The notes beneath the pieces are model-generated. The model was not told where the DNA came from. It was given only the letters and a program-made list of their open reading frames with translations, and did not search any database. Shown here one piece after another: positions 11,387 through 22,233 of a DNA stretch of 64,000 nt; positions within the stretch are counted from its first letter, which is position 1, and each line of letters starts with the position of its first letter. Source of the DNA: Acanthochlamys bracteata (taxonomy: Eukaryota > Streptophyta > Magnoliopsida > Pandanales > Velloziaceae); contig CM034134.1 of assembly GCA_019914995.1 (NCBI GenBank), positions 7,138,463 through 7,202,462 on the forward strand. Direction: 5' to 3'. The position numbers and the translations under genes are program-made.

Positions 11387-11485
11387 GTTGTCTTGACACC
11401 AATTCATTTGGCCATAGTCATAGAGTATGCTGCCGGAGGGGAGCTCTTTGAGAGGATTTGTAATGTTGGGAGATTCGGTAGTCCT

Positions 11486-12110
11486 GATTTAAAGATTTGA
11501 GAGGAGAAGAAGATTTAAAGATTCGCTAATGCTGATTACGATCGTCGGCCGGCGAACGAGCGCTCCGATCCAACGAACAAAAAATTTAGAGTTTGAAGCT
11601 GGAAAGAAAAAAATTAAGAAGAATTAAAAAAAGTAGAAGAAAAAGATGAAGAATTGAACCTGCGTAGGGGCAGAAGGAGGCGCGGCTGCGAGAAATCTCT
11701 CCCGAAAAGGGTAGATGGCAGCGAGCTCAGGAGGAAGAAATGAGAGAAGCAAAAGAGAAGGGGAAGATATAAGCTTCAAACACATGAGGGGGTGAAAATT
11801 TTTTTTATCTTCTTAATACATCCCGCGTCGATGTGCGCAGGAAGAAAATGCACATCTCCTCCCATATATATATAATTTATTTATATTTTTAATAATTTTT
11901 TAAAACTAGAATGAATTTTTTGAGTAATGAAAATTAAAAGAAGATAAAAAAAAGTACTTGAAATGTAGAACGAAAACCAACTCTGGATCCAGATCAGCTC
12001 AACCCATTCATTGACTCACTGAACACTACAACAATCGCGGCCGTCCATTATCAACTCAAATTCCTTACTCAATCTAAACCGTCAATCAATCAATAGAACC
12101 GCCACCTCCT
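11486..12110. other. Spacer upstream of RPS6
   Basis: A GC-richer stretch (11520-11770), unlike the surrounding AT-rich DNA, is purine-rich on the plus strand. Read on the minus strand it looks like a pyrimidine-rich leader. I see no recognisable protein in it. It could be a lost gene's 5' region or distal RPS6 promoter. Confidence 0.35.
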
Positions 12111-12164
12111 TTATATATCTTTCCCGCAAATCGAGCGTTCCGTTTGTTTAGCCGAAAACCCTAG
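12111..12164 (+). promoter_or_regulatory. RPS6 core promoter: TATA box and telo-box
   Basis: TTATATAT at 12111-12118 is a TATA box about 120 bp before the ATG. The AAAACCCTAG at 12155-12164 is a telo-box, the element usually found near the transcription start of plant ribosomal-protein genes. The position and order fit an RPS6 promoter with a leader rich in pyrimidines (12181-12210). Confidence 0.65.
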
Positions 12165-12238
12165 CGAGAGCGTGCGATTGCTTGCTCTGTTTTTCTTTCT
12201 CTCTCGCTACCTTTCGGCGATCTCGATCGAGATCCAGG

Positions 12239-14605
12239 ATGAAGGTGTTCTACTATCTGTAATCTGTTTTACGATTGCATCTCGAGTTGTTTGATATCAA
12301 TTTGAAGTTGTTTCTATGATTTTATTGGAATTCAGTAGTGTCTGTGTATGGATTTGATGCATGTTGTTTAACTCGTGCTTCAGTATAAAATGTTAGGCTT
12401 CACCGGTGTAGATTACGTCAGCTGAATTTGTTGTTGGTATTTCGTATTTTCGATTCCTTGATTTCTTCTTTTCATTTTTGCAAGTTTCGATCTACTACTG
12501 GTTTGTTTTTTTACATGGTATGTTCTTGTCCTACACAGTTGAAGTAGTTTAGGACGGATTTGTTTATGATGCTTATCTTCAAATTTTTTATTTTGTTGTT
12601 TCCTGGATAAGATATCACTGATGTGTGGTGCGAGTTCGATGAATGGTACTTGAGTTTGCATGCTGTACATTTGAGAGGTTCTGGTTTGCATACAAAAATT
12701 AGCCTCTGTTTAGGCTGTCTATCCATCAAATGATAATTGCCGTAATAATTCTTACACATTCTGTATTCAATGGTAGATTTTTTATATGTTTTGATCCTTA
12801 ATGGCTTTGTTTTTTTTTTTTTTTTGCAGTTCAACATTGCAAATCCAACAACAGGATGCCAGAAGAAGCTGGAAATTGATGATGACCTGAAGCTGTAAGT
12901 CCAATCTACTGTTAGATATATAAGGATATACATCTGTTTGTCGTATGCCTCTCTCTTGACATGTGTAGTTTGTAGATTATCATATGCTGTTAAAAGCAAG
13001 TAGAGATGGTGTTAATGGAGGAGTTTCATCACCTCTTTCTTTGCATTATTGTTTGATTTCTTTCTGCTGGACATTTTGCCCGATATGTGAACTTCTATAT
13101 TATTGTGTTGTGATAAAATATTTTTTTATGTGATGTTGTGCTTAGTTTTGTAGTGTAAGTTATAGTTATATTGCTTCAAAATGTATGCAGTCAGAAGTTG
13201 AGCAGCCTCTATGTCTAATTTTCTGAGTTGAGGTTTTTGTTACTATAGCAATACTTCATTGTTCTTATAAATGGAATTCTATTATGCGTGTTATTCATCG
13301 CAAGGATTTTTGTTGAAAGCTTTTGCTGTTTGTTTGTTTTTTAATTGTGTAAAGTCTGGCTAACACATCACCACTTTGTGCTGTATACTGCTCGTCTGTA
13401 GATTTATATATTGATCAGAGTGCTTGACAGTCCCTGCTTCCTAAATTTGCAGGCGAGCATTTTATGATAAGAGGATATCTCAGGAAGTTATCGGAGATGC
13501 TCTTGGTGAGGTAGGCATCTTTTGTACCATTTTTTATTTTTCTGGTTTGTTTTCCAAGTTAAGAATTTCTGATAAGTAGTTAAATGTTTTTTCAGGAATT
13601 TAAGGGCTATGTCTTCAAGATCATGGGAGGATGTGACAAGCAGGGATTCCCCATGAAGCAGGGAGTGTTGACCCCTGGACGTGTCCGATTGCTGTTGCAT
13701 AGAGGTACTTGTTTTCAGCAGATCAACTTCCTGCTGCTGACTACTTATTTAGAACAGTTTAGTAATCTGTTATTTGTACATCTTCCAGGTACCCCTTGTT
13801 TCCGTGGTTATGGCAGGCGTAATGGTGAGCGCAGAAGGAAATCTGTTCGTGGATGCATTGTCAGCCCTGATCTCTCTGTCATTAACCTGGTCATTGTGAA
13901 GAAAGGAGAAAATGATCTCCCTGGATTGACTGACACTGAAAAGCCCAGGATGAGAGGACCAAAGAGGGCTTCTAAGATCAGGAAGTTGTTCAACCTCTCA
14001 AAGGAGGATGATGTCCGCAAGTATGTGAACACATACCGCCGAACATTCACCAAAGCGAACGGTGAGTTATTTTACATGAAGCTTCATTCTGGTCTATCAT
14101 CTTTTTATAATTGGACTGTTATTATATGTTTAATTTCTCTTTCATGTCTAAAACAAATATGGGATTTGCACATATCCTCCTTTAGTTGCTTTCCTGCTGT
14201 ACTGATCTTCGTAGCTTGGTATGGTTTGCTGCATATTATGTGCACCCTTCACGGTTGTCTTTGAATAAATTTACTAGGATGTAGTCTTTGTATTTTGATT
14301 TTCGTGATATGATTTTCCGTGTACATCTAGTCTATTTGGTAATCATTGCTATGATTTTTCTTACAGGTAAGAAGGTTAGCAAGGCTCCCAAGATTCAGAG
14401 GCTGGTAACACCCCGGACCCTGCAAAGGAAGCGTGGTAGAATTGCTGCCAAGAAGAAGAGGATTGCCAAGGCCAAGTCTGAAGCTGCTGAGTACCAGAAG
14501 CTTCTTGCTGCAAGGCTCAAGGAGCAGAGGGACCGTAGGAGTGAGAGCTTAGCAAAGAAGAGATCAAGACTATCTACTGCCTCTAAGCCATCAGTTACTG
14601 TTTAA
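12239..14605 (+). CDS. RPS6: 40S ribosomal protein S6 (eS6)
   Basis: Six coding exons: 12239-12244, 12830-12894, 13453-13510, 13596-13704, 13789-14061 and 14367-14605, totalling 750 bases (249 residues), the normal plant length. The first exon codes only for Met-Lys. The protein begins [20 protein letters not shown], contains the Gly/Lys-rich core ([20 protein letters not shown]), the basic [14 protein letters not shown] stretch and a Lys/Arg-rich C-terminal helix. It ends in the Ser-containing tail [20 protein letters not shown], where TOR/S6K-type kinases phosphorylate S6 in plants. S6 is a small-subunit ribosomal protein. All introns are GT-AG and every junction keeps frame. The telo-box upstream fits coordinated ribosomal-protein expression. 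Confidence 0.97.
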
Positions 14606-14872
14606 GCTATACAGCAATGCCATAGCAGAGACTGCATATCCTTTTCTATTTAGTATTTTTCGCTTGAAGTTGTGTCGGCTTTTTGTAGGCAAATTTGAAT
14701 TTGGGAATGTCGAGCTACTTTTGCAAAGTGACGCTTAATTTTGTTCTTATAGTGAATGTCCCTGTTTGTCGCAAATCAATCATTCGCTCTTTAGATTCTT
14801 TGTGCTTCGTTACTGTTCCAGTATTCTCTTCTATGGAGATTAATGCCCGTTTCCAAGATATGGATCAATAGT
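14606..14872 (+). other. RPS6 3' untranslated region and flank
   Basis: T-rich sequence follows the stop codon, with a 'tttgaatttgg' stretch and no further open frame. It ends where the TIR element at 14873 begins. Confidence 0.5.
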
Positions 14873-15650
14873 AGGGGTGGCAATTTTGATTCATGAGTCG
14901 GTCGGATCGATTTATTTAATAATCGAATTAAATTTATTTGATTTTAATTTAAGCTAATCAAAATTATTTAACTCTAATTTAATTTATTAATAATTGAATT
15001 AAATTAAGGTCGATTTATTTAATAATTAAAATTATTAATTATTAATTTTATATTTTTAAAATTTAGTAAAATTATAAAATTAGTTGTAATGAAAGTGTAC
15101 GATACTAGATCTAATGAATGCCAGTCAAAATATGTATTTTTTAATATCTTCATCAGTATTTAAAATATTCAAAAAAAAATTATATATTTTTTATTTTTTA
15201 AAAATATGTGCTTACAGCTGAAATTTTATAATTATAAATATATATTAATAATTTTGATAAAATTTTTGATAAATATAACTATTTAATAAAATTTTATTAA
15301 AAACTTTTATACAAAATCTAAATTCATCATTACAGAAACACTATATAGTAATATTTTCGATAATATTATAATTCTCATCTTATACTATTTTAATAAAATA
15401 TAAAAATAATAATTAATTATAAATATTATATAATTAATAATTTATAAATTACTATTATTAATATTTTAATATACGGAAAGGGAAATTAAATATTATTCGT
15501 TCAAAATATAATAAGTCGGATTGGTAGGTTAATTTAGATTAATTCGGATCAACCTATTTATTTATACGGGTCAAATTTTTTAATCATAATCCTGATTAAG
15601 TGGATCGATTTCGGATTTCGTTTTCGGATCGGGTCATATATTGCTACCCC
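14873..15650. mobile_element. Inverted-repeat element of the GGGGTGGCAAT type (copy 1)
   Basis: The left end reads AGGGGTGGCAATTTTGA and the right end, inverted, AGGGGTAGCAATATATGA. Just inside, the two ends carry GATCGGATC-like motifs and an AT-rich core without coding capacity. The flanks 'gatcaatag' and 'aatcaacag' could be a diverged 9-bp target duplication, which would point to a Mutator-type MITE. The same kind of element occurs at 31483-32068 and, split, at 40556-42984. Confidence 0.55.
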
Positions 15651-15714
15651 TAATCAACAGCCTGTTCTAAAATAAGGTGTATTGAAATTTCAGTAATTGG
15701 ATAATGTTAATGTT

Positions 15715-16300
15715 TAAGGTGCTATTTGATTAAGTTCTCCAACTTTTTATTTTATTTTTATTTTTTTAATAAATTTTTTATAATAATTTAAATAAATTTA
15801 GAAAAAAAAATTTTATGTAGTAATTTTATTATTTTTTGTTAAAAAATAAGTTTTTTAAAAAATTTGAAAATATTTTTTATTAAAACGTTTTTCTAAAGCA
15901 CTTTTAAAAATTTTCTAAATCTGTAGCTTCGCCTATAACTTATTAGTAATCATTTCAGATTGTGCTGCAGAATTTTCTTCTCGTGATTTAATTGATTTGA
16001 TACCGAAGTATTGCATAAGATGCTTACCATTACGTGATTCAGAGTTAGAAAATGTTTGAAATTGCTTTTAAAAATAAAATTTTTTTTTTAAATGAATAAT
16101 ATTTTAATTTTTTTTAAAATAAAATTTATCTTATTTAAGATAATAATAATAAATATTATGAAGTATATTCTTTTTGTATATTCTAAATTAAAGGATATTT
16201 TTTTTTACATTCTAAATTAAAATAAAATTTTATGAAATGTTAAATAGATAAAAAGCAATCTCAACGAGTATTTTACAAAAAATATTCCTTAAGTCTCTCA
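15715..16300. mobile_element. AT-rich short TIR elements between RPS6 and ABC4
   Basis: A segment starting 'aggtgctatttgattaag' (15718) and ending near 'ctgtagcttcgcct' (15936) has the form of the window's AT-rich TIR family (compare 35205-35470, 48590-48850). A second AT-rich block follows at 16040-16240 with 'tgtttgaaattgcttttaaaaataaaat', like the left end of the 48595 copy. Boundaries are uncertain. Confidence 0.4.
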
Positions 16301-16751
16301 AACATTCCTTATAAGACTTCTCTGCAGAAGAGGCTTTACTTCAGCACGAGCATTTTACAAAAAAATTGGAGACAAATCTTTGGCAAACAAATATTGTTCA
16401 GCTGATGATACAAAACGGTAAAACAACTGTACAATGACAAATAGTAAAACCTAGTACTGCCAGTTTTTTGTAGAATTCAAAGTTTGTCTGGTGGCGAATT
16501 GCAATTCTTCTTTGCTCTATCCATCAGAGAGTGGTTTCGTAGCAGGATTATCACCAACAGGCCAAACACCTTGAAGCTCTCTGTGTAGTGTGTGCCAGTT
16601 GATCGTCTCAATTTGATTACACGCATCTAAGGCATTTGATGCTTCAGCTAATGGACCGACATCGGTACTAGCTTCACGAAAGACATGCATGCTCTCCAAC
16701 ATCATGAGCTACTTCTCCAGATCTAACTAGTTGTGCCAGAATGTCTTCCAT
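16301..16751 (-). other. Downstream flank of ABC4
   Basis: This is downstream of the ABC4 stop (minus strand) and probably includes its 3' UTR. The small open frame at 16517-16705 on the minus strand has no recognisable domain. I see no splice-supported extension of ABC4 into it. Confidence 0.35.
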
Positions 16752-19700
16752 TTAACTTAATTTTCTAGCTAAGAGAATTCCAATAGACAATGCAGCTCCG
16801 AAAACCGCATGCAAGCGGACACAATAGTATTTAGCCATGAAGATCTTTGCATTGTCCTGGAAGATATCTAATAGTTAATGGACGAAGTAATACCTCAAAG
16901 AAATAAATTAATTCATGGAGTAATTTTGATAAAGATCTCAATGTAATACACATGAATAAACATGTTCCACATAAGTAGACATGCATGATCACACACCAGT
17001 GTGGTAGCTACACTTTCAGCTACTTGCCTTCAGGCATTCTGATGTACATTCCTGTTTTATTGACTAAAAGTAGAACCTGATAAGGTAGATACACATGAAT
17101 AAACACACTCCACATGAGCACAGTACTTTTGGCCTAGCAGTATTTGAGATTCCACAAAGCGGTTTTGTATTATTTTGAGCATGAACAAATTGTTCTATTC
17201 TATGTCAGTTTTCTCTTGTTCTCAAATATACCTATATAGGATTTATCTGGGGTTTGCATACTTACTTCATGATTTCCTTTGACATAGTCCACTACCAGTT
17301 TCCCCACTGGAATAGTCAAGAAACAGAGAAACTGGAAAGATATAAAAAGAATGAACTTCATCAGGAATGACGAGGAAGTGCCTGAAGAATAAGGGTCCTA
17401 GCTGAAAGCAAAGGTAACTTACAGAACACGTCGGAGGAAGTACTTTGCAAAGACCAAAAGCTAATACGAGAAGATAAAGGGTTGCAATACCCATTCTCAC
17501 CACCTCAGATCCAACTTTGGTGCCTAGCCGCACCTAGAAGCAATAATTCATTACAATTTTCCTACAAAGAACAGAAGATGATTTTTTTTCAAGAAAACGA
17601 GTAAAAAATTTCAGGAATAAGACAATACCAGAGGAGACATCTTTCCGACAGCTAGGTCCCCATCAGTCTGTGAACAATAAAATACTCTATAAGAAAGTAA
17701 TATTATATGTTGCTCTAACACAACGACTAACTAGGCGCAACACTGCACCTGGTGAAAATGGCTGCAAAACAGTATAAAAGTGGTTGTCAAGCCGACAAGG
17801 AATGATGCAGCTATAACTTCTTTTGACGGACGAAGATGCCATGTTGAGCTGTCAGATTGTAATGGTATCATCTCATCCAGGAAATGTGCAGTGCAAGAAT
17901 GTAAGTCAGATTAATGCTTGACATTACCTCAGGAAAGATCTGCAGTTCTGGGATAAGTAAAATGCAGTAGTTGCAAATGGACCAAAAGCTGCAAAGCACA
18001 ATGGTTCACCAAGACCCTGGTAACTTAGACGAAAAGGAGGGCACTGTAAAAGGCATTAAATTTAATCAGAATCGCTTCTAACATATTCACACCAAATAAT
18101 AGATACTGTAAGATTTTAAGTAAGCATGACAAAAGGAATGAATCTTCTAGGTGACAAAGGTATTTGCTAAAATCCAATATCTAAGATAAAACTTTAAATG
18201 TTAACATTTCCTAATTAACTTAATGATAAATGAAGCCAAAATTTCATATTCACCATTATGAGCACTTTTTGACTGAAGCAGCTGAAAAAGCTCTAATCAG
18301 TAATGCTTGTTACTGTTTGATGCACCTGGGATAAGATGCATGAGTAAGCTGTTCGTAGTTAACACGGACAAACTATCTTCTAACAAGAACTATAGACGCA
18401 TTGAATAGTGATCTTAAAGGACAAATGATACTTCCTCAACAGTAGTTATTAGTCTACATACAACACATGCTCACCGGAGAAAAACATTGTAGTATCACAG
18501 AAAGTACTCAGGAGGAAGCTAAATAAACTATGATGATAACATCAGAGTACCCTTGCACAAAGCTAACTAATAAAGTTGAAGCCTCAACAGATTGAGGTTA
18601 TTTGTCATGTTTGGCTATGTTAGCTTCAATACCATGTAGATACAACATCCTTAAAATTTTTAGAGTCTAATGGTTGCCAAGCAAAAAATACATCTAGACT
18701 TTCAATCTCAGTCATAGTGCTATATACCAGCCATACCTGATAAATATATCCACACATGATTGCAAGTGTGAGGAGTATGATGGAGCGGATGTCACCAGCT
18801 TCTGTACATGCCCAGATAAGGCCCATAAATCCAAGCAGAAGCGAGATAATCGCAGCAGAATGTGCAGCTCTTCGACTTTTGGAAATTTAAATATGGTTTC
18901 AGATTTAAGATCTTTTGGTTCATTCCAGACATAGACTTGTCTAGATATGCAGAGACAGCAGACGACATATGCATACCTGCCAATTATGTTCACCACTGAT
19001 TCTTTTTTGTTTTTATCTGCTCCTGTGTCAAAATCATATACGTCGTTGCTGCCAGCAAAAAGAAAAAAGTCTAGATTTATCCTCAATGACCTTTTACATG
19101 AAAATGCACCTAAGCAATATTCATTCATTTTTATCAGTATTGACTTAACAGATGGACCATTTTTGGAACCTTAGATGTCCTTACAACTAATTGGTAGAAC
19201 TACAACAGAGTTATAGTATTTTGATTATCTCTGTCTATTAGATTCTGTTACCTTAAATTGAGCCATGTAATTATCAGAGCCGATGAAATCAACAGTGTAA
19301 GATATTGTTTAGTGAAAAACATGCCGGTCTGCAGATAAGCTGCTGAGCTGCCTACCTATCCACGAGATAATAGCATTGACGTTAGAACAACGACGACACT
19401 ACCCGCATATGTAAAACTGAGAAAGAAACAACTTTTTTGATAAAGTACATTTCAACAAATTGTAAACTAACTTTTAATATGTGTATTGTTCTATGCATTT
19501 TTCATAATTTTCGTTTCTCTTATTATGAATATAGGGGACAAAATGCAATGAACAAAAAGAGGTGAAAGAGAATGGGCAAACATTATATTGCCAACACCAC
19601 TCTTACCTTATTATCAAACAATTCAAACAATCGCCCTGGAGAATTTATTAAAATGATCCAAGCCATATATTGGCCTTATTTTTGTTTTGTTTCATTCAGT

Positions 19701-20479
19701 AGAACGAGTACCGCAGAACTCAACCAAAAATTGCAACTCTTGTACAAAATGAAGCAAATGAGTTCAAAACATTTTTTTTCTTATATCATTTTTTCATTCA
19801 GCAGAACAAGCGCCACAAAAAATGGACCAAACAAATGCACCTTTCATACACAATGGAGCTAATGGCATAAAAGCCATTACTTTCAGGAAACTTAAAAAGA
19901 AATGGATACTTGTACTACTGAATCAAACAAGTCAAAGAATTTCCTTTCTTTCTACCTAGCAGAACAAGCCCCACGCAGAACTAACCTAAAAAGCACAACT
20001 TTACACCCACGCAAATAAGTTCACAAATTTCGTTTCTTTTGCTCAATAAATAAGCACGACAGAAACTAATAAAAGAAATCTCAACTTTAATACAAAAATG
20101 TAGCAAACAAATTAAGAAATTGTTTTTTTTTCCAAAACAACTTTAGTTCAAAACTATCCAAATTTTTTTTAAAGAAAAAACTTTCACTTTTTCAAAAACT
20201 CACAGTTAATGGAACGAGCGCAACGGAGTAGATAGGAAGCTTCGCCGCGCGCCATATTAGTGTAGCGCGGGAAATCTCTTCACTGCCTCCACCTGCAGCA
20301 GCGTGCGATTGCCCGGCAGCACACCTTATGCGGGACCCACAATGCGACCGAAGCTGACGTGGCAGTGTTGAGCCGTAGATCCCAGTGGGCGGAGAAGAGA
20401 GAAGCTGCCGCGGCGGCCGTGGCAGATGAGCAATAGGAGAGAGAGAGGCGAAGATGCAAGGGAGTGCTATGAACGCCAT
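16752..20479 (-). CDS. ABC4: 1,4-dihydroxy-2-naphthoate phytyltransferase, plastid (ABC4/MenA, UbiA family)
   Basis: Ten exons on the minus strand: 20479-20204, 19355-19252, 19048-18977, 18875-18737, 18043-17928, 17848-17749, 17667-17629, 17533-17423, 17331-17266 and 16856-16752. They total 1128 bases (375 residues), close to the Arabidopsis enzyme. Residues 1 to about 60 look like a plastid transit peptide (Ser/Arg/Pro-rich, few acidic). The first UbiA prenyl-diphosphate motif is NDVYDFDTGAD near residue 128 and the second is TDGDLAVGK near 270. Several hydrophobic helices are visible. The enzyme prenylates naphthoate in phylloquinone (vitamin K1) synthesis, needed for photosystem I. The ATG at 20479 has a good context (gccATGG); an in-frame ATG lies 19 codons upstream (20536). 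It is divergent from the methyltransferase gene starting at 22234. Confidence 0.94.
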
Positions 20480-22030
20480 GGCAGCTCTGTCGCTCTCTGT
20501 TTCTTCGTCTTTGCTAGAGGTTTTATTTGGTATCATTATCTTATGATGATTTTTTCTTTCTTTTTTCCAATTTACATTTCTTTAACGACGAAAAATAGCA
20601 ATGCCATTTAAAAATATATCATTTTTATTGTGTAACCCTTTATTATATATACCATTGTTATTATTCCAAACTAATTATTCTTTAAGAATGTTTTTGAATT
20701 TATCAAATTCAAAAAATTTAAATATTTATTATCTTTAGTTAAAATACAAATAAATTATACATTATGTGATATTATAAATACATTTCTTTAGAAGTTATAA
20801 AATTTCAGAATGTTTATAATTCTTTATTTTATATTTTTAAAAAAATTTTAAATATATTATAAAAATTTTAAAAATATATATATTCATGATGTTATATTAT
20901 CTATTTTTTTATTATTTTTTAAATAAAAAATAAAATAATTATTTAAAATTTTTAAAAATATTATTCGTTTAAAAAAAGCTCAATTTTAATAATCTCTCCC
21001 CAACATTTCCATTATTATAACTCATTAGAAATAGATTATTAGAAAATTAATATGTCAAATCTTAAAAGAGAAAACAAATTTGTAATAATGAAATAATTGT
21101 AAATGATTATTACAAGCAGAACTTTGATAGTATAAGTATTGCAAACTTATATTAATCATAACAGTTTCCATCAAATTTTAATTTGAAATAGCAATACTAT
21201 TATGACAAATAATTTATTTTGTAATAAGTTTTTATATAATTATTATAATTTAATTTTTATAAAATTATTTTTCAAACTTTCTTCCTTAATAATTTATTTT
21301 TTTAATGATTATTTTTGAGTCACTTGTGATTAAATAAATTACTAAGATAAATTACCAGCACCTCTAACTTAAGTAAAATTGATCTTTTTCTTAACTCAAT
21401 GGATGAGACTTTCATTGAAAAGATTTGGTATAATATACTCCATACAAATCAAAGTATAATTTAATATTTTTTCATGTTACATAAATTATTTAATGAATAA
21501 ATAATTCAAAATCACCATTTACTAAAATAACTACTTTTAAACTTGAATATTTTTCTTATTATGTTAATTCCTTTTATGCAATGACCTGGTCCATTAATGC
21601 TTTATCCTCTACAAGTTAAGAAATTAACACTTCACATCTCATTTCTAATTTTTAAATAATTAAATTAATAAATATATTTAAAAGTAATTAGAAGTAAAAA
21701 AATTTATATATTACTTACAAGCATTACTTGTTATAATAAATTATTATTATATATTATATTTATAATTGACGTATATTTGAATTGTAAATTTTTTTATAAA
21801 AACTAAAATTAATGAAAATATTAAAAGGTATTAAAATTTGAATATAGTTTAGATATCATATATATATAATTTACATAATTCATATATCATACATAATATA
21901 TTAAATAATATTTTACTCATTGTATGTTTTTAGCTAATTAACACTTTTTATCCTTATAATAATTTGAAGTATTTTAAGAAAAGGTTCTTAAAAAGAAGAA
22001 CAATTATAAGGTACTTGTTGTTATTTCAGC
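20480..22030. other. Shared upstream region of ABC4 and the methyltransferase gene
   Basis: About 1.75 kb separate the two divergent ATGs. From 20600 to 21950 it is extremely AT-rich without an open frame. No clear element termini are visible, though degenerate TIR elements are likely. The GC-rich part next to each start codon probably holds the promoters. Confidence 0.45.
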
Positions 22031-22035
22031 TCACC

Positions 22036-22083
22036 CAGACGGGCCTTATGAATTTTGTTTGAAAACAAATTGGGCCTGGGCCA
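22036..22083 (+). promoter_or_regulatory. Site II (GGGCC) motifs upstream of the NSUN2-type gene
   Basis: GGGCCT occurs at about 22040, and two abutting TGGGCC hexamers occur at 22071-22082, roughly 150 bp before the ATG. Site II elements (TGGGCC/T) are TCP-factor targets in promoters of plant growth and translation-related genes. No obvious TATA box lies between them and the ATG. Confidence 0.55.
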
Positions 22084-22233
22084 CAATTCATCTGTTCTAT
22101 TGCAAGTTTGATTCACTAACCCAAACGTAAATCTTAGACGTCATTCGTTTAGGTCGACCGCGGTTCGAACCAAAACCCCCCGGCCGCGGAGATTTAACTG
22201 AGAGGCGGCCGCGACGGTGGAGGTGACCTTAGC

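Larger units (their letters stand above)
8584..11485 (+). pseudogene. SnRK2 protein kinase pseudogene (two exon fragments)
   Basis: Fragment 1 (8584-8660) follows a 'gcatgtag' acceptor and encodes IDEHAQREILNHRSLKHPNI, then VRFKE after a 2-base insertion that breaks the frame. Fragment 2 (11387-11485) follows a 'cttcag' acceptor and encodes [20 protein letters not shown] followed by [10 protein letters not shown] before losing similarity and reaching a stop. These are consecutive exons of the N-lobe of SnRK2 kinases (ABA/osmotic-stress Ser/Thr kinases), on each side of the ATP-binding cleft. The glycine-loop exon and the whole C-lobe are missing. The former donor now reads GAG|GCATCT. The intron between them has been swollen to 2.7 kb by a tandemly duplicated TIR element. 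A third scrap, IVRFKE, sits at 9733-9750 at the start of the second duplication unit. Confidence 0.75.

Noticed and set aside
12413-12999. Open frames on the minus strand opposite the RPS6 introns
   Set aside because: They lie across the first intron and exon 2 of RPS6 on the wrong strand and have no recognisable domain.
13808-14053. 81-codon minus-strand frame over RPS6 exon 5
   Set aside because: It is the antisense shadow of a conserved coding exon.
22160-22175. GGTTCGAAC, resembling a tRNA T-arm
   Set aside because: No matching acceptor, D or anticodon arms at the required distances.
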